From Acidobacteriota bacterium (GTDB lineage: Bacteria; Acidobacteriota; Vicinamibacteria; Marinacidobacterales; SMYC01), in NCBI GenBank assembly GCA_029263435.1, contig JAJCXL010000307.1:1-7479 (forward strand): 7,479 nucleotides of DNA, read 5' to 3'. This document shows, piece after piece, positions 1 through 7,351 of the stretch. Under the pieces are notes generated by a model, which was given only the letters and a program-made list of their open reading frames with translations, was not told where the DNA came from and ran no database searches. Numbering within the stretch: the stretch's first letter is position 1; every line of letters starts with the position of its first letter. The position numbers and the translations under genes were made by a program.

Positions 1-2
1 GG

Positions 3-425
3 TGGCAAAAAAGACTCCAGACCGCCGAAAAGTACGAGCCCAGAGGTTCGGTCAATATGCCGGCAAGAATGGCGATGGACGCGGCGCTCGACTACCACCG
101 TCACCTCACCCCCCAGGCGATCGAGGCGCGGGACCGCTATCTCGCGGCAAAGCTTCGGGCGGGACTCCGAGCGATCGACGGCGTCGACCTCTATGTCTCC
201 GAGGACCCGCGGATGAGCTGTGCCCTCGTTTCGTTCACCGTGAAAGACATCAAGCCGACCGACCTCAACGCGATGCTCTGGGAGCGCCACGACATCTATA
301 TCCGGAACGTGACGCACTTGGAAGTGGACTGGGACGTCAACCGTGCCTCGATGCACATCATGGTCACGGAGCCACAGGTGGACGATCTCCTTGGAGCCAT
401 CGAGGAGATCGCGAAGCAAGCGTAG
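3..425 (+). CDS. Class V PLP-dependent aminotransferase, C-terminal part (5' truncated by window)
   Basis: The frame is open from the left edge to the TAG at 423-425, giving 140 residues of the end of a longer protein. A methionine at 57 lies inside the fold and is not taken as the start. The visible part matches the C-terminal small domain of class V (fold type I) aminotransferases such as cysteine desulfurase-like or isopenicillin-N-epimerase-like enzymes. An 'EPRGSVNMPARMAMDAALDY' segment is followed by a helix with repeated Arg and Leu. Next come a strand pair around 'CALVSFTVKD', the 'DIYIRNVTH' segment (where the family has its substrate-carboxylate Arg), and an ending in 'RASMHIMVTEPQVDDLLGAIEEI'. 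The PLP-binding Lys lies upstream, outside the window, so the exact reaction (desulfurase, epimerase, lyase or transaminase) cannot be decided. The protein is probably cytosolic. The next gene starts 128 bp further on behind its own promoter candidate, so this is likely the end of a transcription unit. Confidence 0.8.
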   Translation, partial: WQKRLQTAEKYEPRGSVNMPARMAMDAALDYHRHLTPQAIEARDRYLAAKLRAGLRAIDGVDLYVSEDPRMSCALVSFTVKDIKPTDLNAMLWERHDIYIRNVTHLEVDWDVNRASMHIMVTEPQVDDLLGAIEEIAKQA

Positions 426-434
426 CTAAGCGGT

Positions 435-498
435 AGGCGTAGAGACGCACAGGCGTGCAGTCGCGCGGGCGCACAGGCGTGCAGGCGTGCAGGCACGG
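435..498. repeat. Degenerate 8-bp tandem array, about 8 units, consensus AGGCGYRC
   Basis: Reading in steps of 8 from 435 gives aggcgtag, agacgcac, aggcgtgc, agtcgcgc, gggcgcac, aggcgtgc, aggcgtgc, aggcacgg. Every 'aggcgt' or 'aggcac' core (435, 451, 475, 483, 491) falls on the same period-8 register. A 14-bp word is repeated exactly at 447-460 and 471-484, 24 bp (3 units) apart. The array starts 10 bp after the aminotransferase stop and ends just before the -35 candidate of the next gene. Neighbouring units can form short hairpins, for example cgtgc (486-490) with gcacg (493-497). Its function is unknown. It may be a microsatellite-like intergenic repeat, a transcript-end structure or a protein-binding array. 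Confidence 0.75.
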
Positions 499-499
499 C

Positions 500-528
500 T
501 CGACCCGGTGGGCCGCAGCCAGTACAAT
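500..528 (+). promoter_or_regulatory. Sigma70-like promoter candidate for the serine hydrolase gene
   Basis: A -35-like TCGACC (500-505) is separated by 17 bp from a -10-like TACAAT (523-528), which matches TATAAT at five of six positions. Transcription would start near 535 and give a leader of about 19 nt holding the AGGAGG at 542-547. The spacing is ideal, but the -35 match is only four of six and the organism's sigma consensus is unknown. Confidence 0.42.
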
Positions 529-541
529 GCGCGAGCCTTGT

Positions 542-547
542 AGGAGG
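542..547 (+). promoter_or_regulatory. Shine-Dalgarno AGGAGG that fixes the serine hydrolase start
   Basis: AGGAGG lies 6 nt before the ATG at 554. The frame is open further upstream to an ATG at 455, but that start would place the octamer array in the coding region and bury the signal peptide 33 residues in. The 554 start is therefore preferred. Confidence 0.85.
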
Positions 548-553
548 GCCTCG

Positions 554-2092
<1,539 letters not shown>

Positions 2093-2094
2093 CA

Positions 2095-2108
2095 GGCCTT
2101 GTCAGGCC
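2095..2108 (+). terminator. Short GC hairpin after the serine hydrolase, weak terminator candidate
   Basis: GGCCT (2095-2099) and AGGCC (2104-2108) form a 5-bp stem with a TGTC loop, starting 3 bp after the TAG. No run of T follows, so it is not a standard intrinsic terminator. It may only pause transcription or protect the transcript end. The same stretch contains TTGTCA (2099-2104), a five-of-six match to a -35 box, but no convincing -10 lies at the right distance. Confidence 0.25.
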
Positions 2109-2159
2109 ACGCAAACGCTACACGTTATTGAAGTCTTCGAAACAGGAGAAAAATTCTTG

Positions 2160-2753
2160 ATGTCTGCACGTATCGTTGTCGGCCTGTGTCTCGTCCTCGT
2201 GACGACGGGATGTGCCTCCACACAAATGACCAAAAACTGGGTCTATCCCGAGCGCGGCCCACTCGAGTTCGACAAAGTGATGGCGCTCGTCATGGTGCAA
2301 GACCCCCTCACTCGGCAATCCGCCGAGCAGGCGCTCGTCCGGAGGATTCAACGAGCAGAAGCAGTGGCTTCCTATCAAGTTCTGCCCTTCGAGAAAATGG
2401 AAGACGTCGATGAAGTGCGCAAGGCCGTCGAGTCTTCGGGGGTCGACGCGGTGGTGGTCATGCGCCCGGTGTCGGATCAAGAAGAAGTCCGCTACGTGCC
2501 AGGGAGCTATCCCGCGCCGTACTACTCGTTCTACGGCTATTACGGTTGGGCCTATCCCATCTCTTACTCCCCGGGCTACTTCAAGAAAGAACGCACCGTG
2601 GCCATCGAGACGCATGTCTACGACGCGAGCGACGGGAAGCTCGTTTGGTCCGGTGTGAGTCGAACCACGAACCCGAACAACGTGCAAAAGCTGGTAGACG
2701 ACACCGCGAAAGCGGTTCGAAAAGCGATGCGAAAATACGGCTTCCTTAGCTAG
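2160..2753 (+). CDS. Putative lipoprotein of unknown function with an aromatic-rich segment
   Basis: This 197-residue protein belongs to no family I can name with certainty. Residues 1-17 are a lipoprotein signal peptide with lipobox V-T-T-G-C, so Cys18 is the likely lipidated residue and the mature protein is probably anchored in the outer or inner membrane, facing the periplasm. The mature part reads as a small alpha/beta domain: a strand (MALVMVQ, about 41-47), a helix (QSAEQALVRRIQ), then 'SYQVLPFE', a helix 'VDEVRKAVES', and a strand 'DAVVVMRPV' (96-104). A Tyr/Pro/Gly-rich segment follows (about 115-141), then 'VAIETHVYDASDGKLVWSG' (about 147-165) and a C-terminal amphipathic helix. This order resembles small lipoproteins of the DUF4136 type (family assignment is an inference). 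AGGAG (2144-2148) precedes two adjacent starts: TTG at 2157 (8-nt spacing) and ATG at 2160 (11-nt spacing). ATG is preferred, and the choice changes only one residue. It could be cotranscribed with the hydrolase 67 bp upstream. Confidence 0.85.
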   Translation: MSARIVVGLCLVLVTTGCASTQMTKNWVYPERGPLEFDKVMALVMVQDPLTRQSAEQALVRRIQRAEAVASYQVLPFEKMEDVDEVRKAVESSGVDAVVVMRPVSDQEEVRYVPGSYPAPYYSFYGYYGWAYPISYSPGYFKKERTVAIETHVYDASDGKLVWSGVSRTTNPNNVQKLVDDTAKAVRKAMRKYGFLS

Positions 2754-2791
2754 CGCGCCCTCTCCGTCTACCCGATCGACTCTCGAACCGG

Positions 2792-2827
2792 CGGAGCCTT
2801 GCCCGCACCCACCTCGACCAGGCTCCG
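2792..2827. repeat. Perfect 8-bp inverted repeat between lipoprotein and kinase genes
   Basis: CGGAGCCT (2792-2799) and AGGCTCCG (2820-2827) are exact reverse complements with a 20-nt loop. The stem begins 39 bp after the lipoprotein stop. There is no T-run after it, so it is at best a weak or factor-assisted terminator. It could also be a transcript-end stabiliser or a binding site. Confidence 0.35.
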
Positions 2828-2831
2828 GATG

Positions 2832-2857
2832 TAAGCGATATGACATAATTCGCCTTA
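2832..2857 (+). promoter_or_regulatory. AT-rich promoter/operator candidate upstream of the histidine kinase
   Basis: This is the most AT-rich patch in the local GC-rich sequence. CATAAT (2844-2849) matches a -10 box at five of six positions, but I see no -35 box at 16-18 bp upstream. The -10-like box lies between the arms of an imperfect inverted repeat, taagcga (2832-2838) and tcgcctta (2850-2857), which pair with one bulged base. An operator overlapping a promoter would look like this. The evidence is sequence appearance only. Confidence 0.3.
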
Positions 2858-2894
2858 TCTTAGGGCCCGCGATTCGAAAGGCGGACGACGACCC

Positions 2895-4700
2895 ATGGCA
2901 TCTGGGCAACGATCCGATGCGCACGACCAAATAGAGGCGTTTGCCAGCGACCTCGATGAGCGGGATCTGGGACTTGCTCAGATCGAGAGCTTCGCACGAC
3001 AGACTCCCGTCAACGCTTTCGTTACGATCAGCGTCGCCGTGGCCGCCACAATCGTTTTGTGGGGTCACGTGTCTCGTGCGTGGCTCCTTTCGTGGGCCTC
3101 TTGCCATGTGGCTCTCTCTCTGTTTCTAACGTTTCGGTGGTGGACTCGGCGCGGTCGCCGTATTCGCAAGCCCGCGGTCGAACGCTTGTTGTCCAAAGCG
3201 AAGTTTCTCGCTCTCGTCTCCGGTGCGCTGTGGGGCGCGATGGCGCTCTTCTTTCCAACCTTGCCGCTGCCACAGCTATTGCTGGCGTGCTTCATGCTGG
3301 GTGGGATCGCCGCCGGTGCGTCGACGACCCTCGCCGCTATCCCCCCCGCTGCCGCTTTGTACCAGGCGAGCTGCATTCTCCCGGCGGCGCTCTACCTGGC
3401 CCTTCAGGGCGAGGCGCTCTATACGGTCGTCGCTGCGCTCGCGCTGGTGCTCGCGATCGGGATGTTGGCGTCGACCGGGATCGTTTACTCGAGCTTCCTG
3501 GAGGCGGCCGTTGCGAGAGCCCGTGCGGCGGCCCTGTTGGAGACGTTCGAAGCAGCGCGCAGCGAGTGGCTCGCTATCGCGGAATCCGCGTCTGGGTTCG
3601 CACTGTTCGATCCTGACGATCGACTCTTGCTTTGGAACGACAACTTCGGCGATATCTTGTCGCTACCGAAGGCCGCCTTGTTTAGAGGGGGCCGGATGGA
3701 TGCGGTCCTCGCTCGCGCGGCAAAGCCTCTGCCTCCGCCGAAAGATGCCGAGCACTTGTGGCTGACCGGCACGGCGAGCTTCAATCGAGATCGTCCCCGA
3801 GACGTCGTCCAGTTGGAGAACGAACGCTGGGTGAGGAGCGACTCGCGGCGCACCGAGAGCGGGCACACGGTCATGATTCATGAAGACGTCACCGAGCTCA
3901 CGCGGGCGATGTCCGAGCTTCACCGATCCCGTCAGAAAGAGCTTCTCGGGCAACTCAGCGCAGGGGTCGCCCACGACTTCAACAACTTGCTGACCGTCAT
4001 CATCGGTAATCTCGATCTCCTGCGCTCGCTCGTCTCCGTGCCCCGCTACCGGCGGCTACTCGACCAGGCGATGGATGCATCCAACCGAGGCGCTCAGCTG
4101 GTCGAGCGCCTCCTCGTCTTCGCCCGGCAGCAACCGCTCTCGCCGAGGCCAGTGGACGTCAATCGTCAGATTCTCGAAGCCGAGTCCCTGTTGCGGCGAA
4201 CCATCGGTCCGTCCATCGTCATTCAGACCGAGCTAGCCCCGGACCTATGGCCCGCCATGGTCGACCCCGTACAGCTCGAAAACGCGATCGTCAATCTCAG
4301 CTTGAACGCGAGAGACGCGATGCCGACCGGAGGTACGCTCCGGTTCGAGACGGTCAATATCAACTGCGCCCTCGAAGACTCGAATGGCCGAAGTGAAGCG
4401 GAGTGCTCGCCCGGCGACTACGTTCGACTCACCGTGAAAGATGACGGGGCCGGCATGGCCCAGGAAGTTCGGGAGCGCGCGGTCGAGCCTTTCTTTACGA
4501 CCAAAGGGATCGGGAAGGGGAGCGGGCTCGGCTTGAGCATGGTTTACGGATTCGCGAAAGCCTCGCTAGGCCACATTGAGATCGACAGCACCCCCGACCG
4601 ATTCACGGCCGTCACGCTCTACTTGCCGCGGGCCGACGCCGACGGGCTGGAAGAGCCGACGGCCGGCTTGGGCGGGCAGGCTACTCCATCATCGCGTTGA
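2895..4700 (+). CDS. Membrane-anchored PAS-domain sensor histidine kinase without receiver domain
   Basis: This 601-residue inner-membrane sensor kinase is expected to autophosphorylate on His and pass the phosphate to a response regulator, which is not encoded nearby. A hydrophilic N-terminus (1-36) precedes about six transmembrane segments (roughly 37-58, 64-82, 104-122, 127-148, 155-171, 176-196). A PAS domain follows (about 223-335), with 'SGFALFDPDDRLLLWNDNF' and ending in 'VMIHEDVTEL', as in kinases of the PAS-7 type. The dimerisation box has the phospho-acceptor in A-H-D-F-N-N (H360). The ATP-binding domain shows the N box (N463, N467, N471, D474), the D-D-G-A-G G1 box (D516-G520), the P-F-F-T-T-K box (532-537) and the G-K-G-S-G-L-G-L G2 box (540-547). 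All catalytic boxes are intact. Kinases of this type often continue into a C-terminal receiver; here only about 20 residues follow the ATPase domain. The start is the ATG at 2895, the first start codon after an in-frame TGA (2841-2843). The ribosome site is weak (AAAGG, 2877-2881, 13 nt away). The signal sensed is unknown. Confidence 0.95.
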   Translation: MASGQRSDAHDQIEAFASDLDERDLGLAQIESFARQTPVNAFVTISVAVAATIVLWGHVSRAWLLSWASCHVALSLFLTFRWWTRRGRRIRKPAVERLLSKAKFLALVSGALWGAMALFFPTLPLPQLLLACFMLGGIAAGASTTLAAIPPAAALYQASCILPAALYLALQGEALYTVVAALALVLAIGMLASTGIVYSSFLEAAVARARAAALLETFEAARSEWLAIAESASGFALFDPDDRLLLWNDNFGDILSLPKAALFRGGRMDAVLARAAKPLPPPKDAEHLWLTGTASFNRDRPRDVVQLENERWVRSDSRRTESGHTVMIHEDVTELTRAMSELHRSRQKELLGQLSAGVAHDFNNLLTVIIGNLDLLRSLVSVPRYRRLLDQAMDASNRGAQLVERLLVFARQQPLSPRPVDVNRQILEAESLLRRTIGPSIVIQTELAPDLWPAMVDPVQLENAIVNLSLNARDAMPTGGTLRFETVNINCALEDSNGRSEAECSPGDYVRLTVKDDGAGMAQEVRERAVEPFFTTKGIGKGSGLGLSMVYGFAKASLGHIEIDSTPDRFTAVTLYLPRADADGLEEPTAGLGGQATPSSR

Positions 4701-7245
4701 AGAGCAGCTTGAAGGTCCCGTGGGTTTGCGCTCGATGCTGGGTGCGAAACCCGAAAAGGACGACCTTGCCGTCTCCCACTGTCGCTGCGACCATCGCCGA
4801 TTTTTTCGACAGATGTTGCTCGCCGACGAGCCAGCCGCTTTGGAGAATGTCACGATCGACATAGCGAACGATCGTCTCGTAGCGCTCGTTGCCACGTGAC
4901 GGGGTGATCTCGAAAGCCGCGTTCGACCAAAACAGAATCAAGCCGTCGTCGGGCATGCCGTAGCCCAACGTGGTGTCGTTGTCGAACGTCACTTTTAGCG
5001 TCGAGCCCGGACTGTAGAACTCTTTCGTGTCGACCCCCTCGAGGACGTTTCTCACGTGAAGGTCGAACTTGTCGATCGCGAACTCGCTGGCGTCACCGAG
5101 CGCGATGAGCGTCCCGCCGTCGTTCACGAACGCTCGCAAGGCGTCAACGCCCTTCTCGCCGATACCGCTCATGTACTCCGGCGGGTAGACGTCGGGCGGA
5201 CGACCCGGCTGACGAGGACCTTCCTCCCCGGTAATCATCTCGGTCGTGTCGTGAGGGATCACGATGACGTCATAGCGCGAGCTCAAGTCTCCGCCTTGGA
5301 TGACGTCGTCTTTGATCGAGTCGTAGGAGAAGGCGAACTGCTCGAACACGAAGCGAGTCCACCCTTCGTCCATGTTGCCGCCACGGTAGCGCTGATACAT
5401 GCCCACGCGTTTTTTCGCGAGCGGGTGTAGGCCGGTGCTCGGCGCTCGACTCAGCGCTTCGAAGGAAAGGCCGGTCTGATCTGCGATATCCGCGTGGCCG
5501 GATCCACCGCTGACGACGAAGTCGCCCACTTCGAGCACTCCACTCGCTTCATCGACGCGTTGGACGCTAGCCCCGGCGTCCATCAGTAGGTTGACCGCTT
5601 TGTAGCTTTGGTTCAGCGTGCCGTCGAGTCGAAACGTGGTCGCTCCCTGAGCGACGCTCCCGGACATCGGGACGGGCCCTCCGAGCCGGTCGAAATCGTC
5701 AATGGCTTCGTTTACCGGCACGACAGTGACGCCCATGATCTCGGCCATCGTATGCGTCGCGGTGTCGTAAGGACGCAGGGGCGAGCCGTCACGGGCCCGG
5801 GTCCATTCGTTGTCCGGGTAGAGCGTGCGTCCGAGCAAGTTCCGAATGAGGCCCATCTTCGGCTGCGCGAGCGAAACGACATAGGAGCCTTCGTCGAAGC
5901 TCTTGCCTTCGACGACGAAGCCCTTGCCCGCTTCTTGGATCTCTACGTCGGACATCAACAACGTGTTGATCATCTTCTTCGTCGTCAAGTCATCGTGCTG
6001 GCTCTTCGGGATGACATAGGCTTTCGGGAAGCCGTTGGCGCCCCGCTCCGTTTGGCGTTTCGACTTCAGGTAGGCGTTCCAGAGCACCGTCTCCTTGTTC
6101 CGGGCCGCCAAGTCCTGAATCGCCCACGCGGCGACTTTTTGCTGGTCGACGATGTCGCGGAGTCTCCACCAGCCACCGGCCCACGGGTTCGGCATGTTCG
6201 ACTGGGCGTCATATTCCGGCAGACCGCGAGCACCCCCTCGAAGCTGGTCGGGGTGGATATAGAGCGGCGAAGCGAGGCTGGCGCTCGCGGATTCCGTGAG
6301 CATGCCCGCCATGTTGTGAAACGGAGTGATCCAGTGCCAACCGAAGTGACCCCAGCCTGGATACTGCCCGGCATTGAGCACGCCGGCCATTCCGGCTTCC
6401 TCGAGCTTGTAGGCGATATGTGCCCCGTACCAAGAGGTTTCCCGCCACATGAGTGGGTCGGCATAGGGGCGAATGGGCTCGCTGTAAGGCGGCACGTAGA
6501 AGCGGGCGCCGTAGCTTCCCATCTGGTGATGATCGACATAGGCCTCCGGCTTCCAGTCCCGATAGAGCACCTTCGCGGTGTAGACCGCCTCGACCATATT
6601 GAGGAAGTCCCCGTCGCGATTGTTATCGTGGCCGACATACTTGTGGTACAGAAAGGGGAGTCCCACACCTTCGTGCTCGGTACCTTTGTACTTGTAGTAC
6701 CAGTCGGTGACCATGATCTGTCCGTCCGGGTTGAAGCACGGGAACATGAGCATGATGGTGTTGTCGAGAATGCGCTGGGTCTCCTCGTCGTCCCTAGTCG
6801 CGAAATCGTAGGCGAGCTCCGGGGCCGTCTGGGCGGCCGCCACCTCGGTCGAGTGGAGCCCGAAGGATTGGCTGACCACCGCGACGCCCTCTTTGATGAG
6901 CTCTCGGACCTCCGACTCGGACCGGTGTGGATCGAGAATCTGGAGGTTCACCTCGCGAAGACGATCGAGGTTCTCCATGTTCGCCTTCGACGTGATGATG
7001 ACCAGCAAATAGGGGTGGCCCTCGGTGGAGGGACCGAGGTTTTCGACCCGGATCCGATCGCTCGATCCATCGAGCATGTCGAAGTACTCGACGATCTTGT
7101 CCCACCGGGCCAACTCGCCATCCGCTCCGAGTTGGAAGCCGAAGAAATCTTCGGGGGTCGTGATGTTTTGCGCTGGGGCCTGACTCGCGACGGTGAGCAG
7201 TGCGCAAACGGAGAAATAGAGCAGAATCGAGCTCGCTTTTTTCAT
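4681..7245 (-). CDS. Secreted M14-family zinc carboxypeptidase with C-terminal amidotransferase-like domain
   Basis: This 854-residue exported metallopeptidase probably trims peptides outside the cytoplasm. Residues 1-25 are a signal peptide (MKK, hydrophobic core, A-P-A then Gln26), cut by signal peptidase I. The M14 domain covers about 30-345. H131-S-T-E134 are two zinc ligands; D238-H-H240-Q-M supplies the third, most likely H240. N209-R210 in 'GHDNNRD' match the C-terminal-carboxylate-binding Asn/Arg pair. E318 in 'MLTESAS' fits the catalytic general base. 'NPDG' (172-175) is also a family landmark. No Arg is visible between NPDG and R210, so the oxyanion Arg of carboxypeptidase A has no obvious counterpart. 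A linker region (about 350-600) leads to a class I glutamine-amidotransferase-like alpha/beta domain (about 610-730: 'KRVGMYQRY', 'YDVIVIPH', 'LRAFVNDGGTLIALGD') with no obvious catalytic Cys, then a beta-rich tail. This architecture is a known secreted M14 subfamily. The start is supported by GAGGTG 5 nt upstream. The gene converges on the kinase and shares 20 bp with it. Confidence 0.95.
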   Translation of the reverse strand: MKKASSILLYFSVCALLTVASQAPAQNITTPEDFFGFQLGADGELARWDKIVEYFDMLDGSSDRIRVENLGPSTEGHPYLLVIITSKANMENLDRLREVNLQILDPHRSESEVRELIKEGVAVVSQSFGLHSTEVAAAQTAPELAYDFATRDDEETQRILDNTIMLMFPCFNPDGQIMVTDWYYKYKGTEHEGVGLPFLYHKYVGHDNNRDGDFLNMVEAVYTAKVLYRDWKPEAYVDHHQMGSYGARFYVPPYSEPIRPYADPLMWRETSWYGAHIAYKLEEAGMAGVLNAGQYPGWGHFGWHWITPFHNMAGMLTESASASLASPLYIHPDQLRGGARGLPEYDAQSNMPNPWAGGWWRLRDIVDQQKVAAWAIQDLAARNKETVLWNAYLKSKRQTERGANGFPKAYVIPKSQHDDLTTKKMINTLLMSDVEIQEAGKGFVVEGKSFDEGSYVVSLAQPKMGLIRNLLGRTLYPDNEWTRARDGSPLRPYDTATHTMAEIMGVTVVPVNEAIDDFDRLGGPVPMSGSVAQGATTFRLDGTLNQSYKAVNLLMDAGASVQRVDEASGVLEVGDFVVSGGSGHADIADQTGLSFEALSRAPSTGLHPLAKKRVGMYQRYRGGNMDEGWTRFVFEQFAFSYDSIKDDVIQGGDLSSRYDVIVIPHDTTEMITGEEGPRQPGRPPDVYPPEYMSGIGEKGVDALRAFVNDGGTLIALGDASEFAIDKFDLHVRNVLEGVDTKEFYSPGSTLKVTFDNDTTLGYGMPDDGLILFWSNAAFEITPSRGNERYETIVRYVDRDILQSGWLVGEQHLSKKSAMVAATVGDGKVVLFGFRTQHRAQTHGTFKLLFNAMME

Positions 7246-7250
7246 CGGAC

Positions 7251-7256
7251 CACCTC
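7251..7256 (-). promoter_or_regulatory. Shine-Dalgarno GAGGTG for the M14 peptidase
   Basis: On the minus strand, GAGGTG (7256 to 7251) ends 5 nt before the ATG (7245-7243). It fixes the start and agrees with the signal peptide beginning MKK. Confidence 0.75.
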
Positions 7257-7263
7257 AGGAGGA

Positions 7264-7269
7264 ACTATA
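7264..7269 (-). promoter_or_regulatory. -10-like TATAGT upstream of the M14 peptidase
   Basis: On the minus strand TATAGT matches TATAAT at five of six positions. It would start transcription near 7257 and leave a very short leader that still contains the ribosome site. No -35 box is seen at 16-18 bp, where the sequence is a CTCTC/GAGAG hairpin (7281-7294). The candidate is weak. Confidence 0.25.
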
Positions 7270-7323
7270 TCAGCGGTCGTCTCTCACTGGAGAGCCGGAA
7301 TCGCGAAGAAATGTTGGAACCTT

Positions 7324-7340
7324 CGGACCGCTTTCGTCCG
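7324..7340. repeat. Small inverted repeat 11 bp before the permease start
   Basis: CGGAC (7324-7328) and GTCCG (7336-7340) form a 5-bp stem with a 7-nt loop in the leader of the permease gene. CGGACC with its flanking T (7323-7329) is also the exact reverse complement of GGTCCGA inside the coding region (7363-7369), so two pairings exclude each other. The repeats are short and may be chance. Confidence 0.3.
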
Positions 7341-7351
7341 TAGGCATCATT

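Noticed and set aside
2..436. A plus-strand frame at the left edge overlapping the aminotransferase
   Set aside because: It is a frame-shifted shadow rich in Pro, Arg and Gly. The 3-425 frame matches a known fold, and both cannot be the main product.
435..498. CRISPR array
   Set aside because: The units are 8 bp and contiguous, with no 25-40 bp repeats separated by unique spacers, and no cas genes are present.
455..553. Upstream ATG at 455 as start of the serine hydrolase
   Set aside because: It would encode part of the octamer array, include the promoter candidate and put the signal peptide internally. The AGGAGG at 542-547 supports 554.
2118..3107. A 329-codon open frame on the minus strand opposite the lipoprotein and kinase start
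   Set aside because: It covers two plus-strand genes with recognisable features and their intergenic region. Its composition (His, Arg and Gly rich) is typical of an antisense shadow, and it has no signal peptide or motif.
5056..5430. A 124-codon plus-strand frame inside the M14 peptidase
   Set aside because: It lies antisense to the well-supported C-terminal domain of the peptidase and shows no recognisable protein features.
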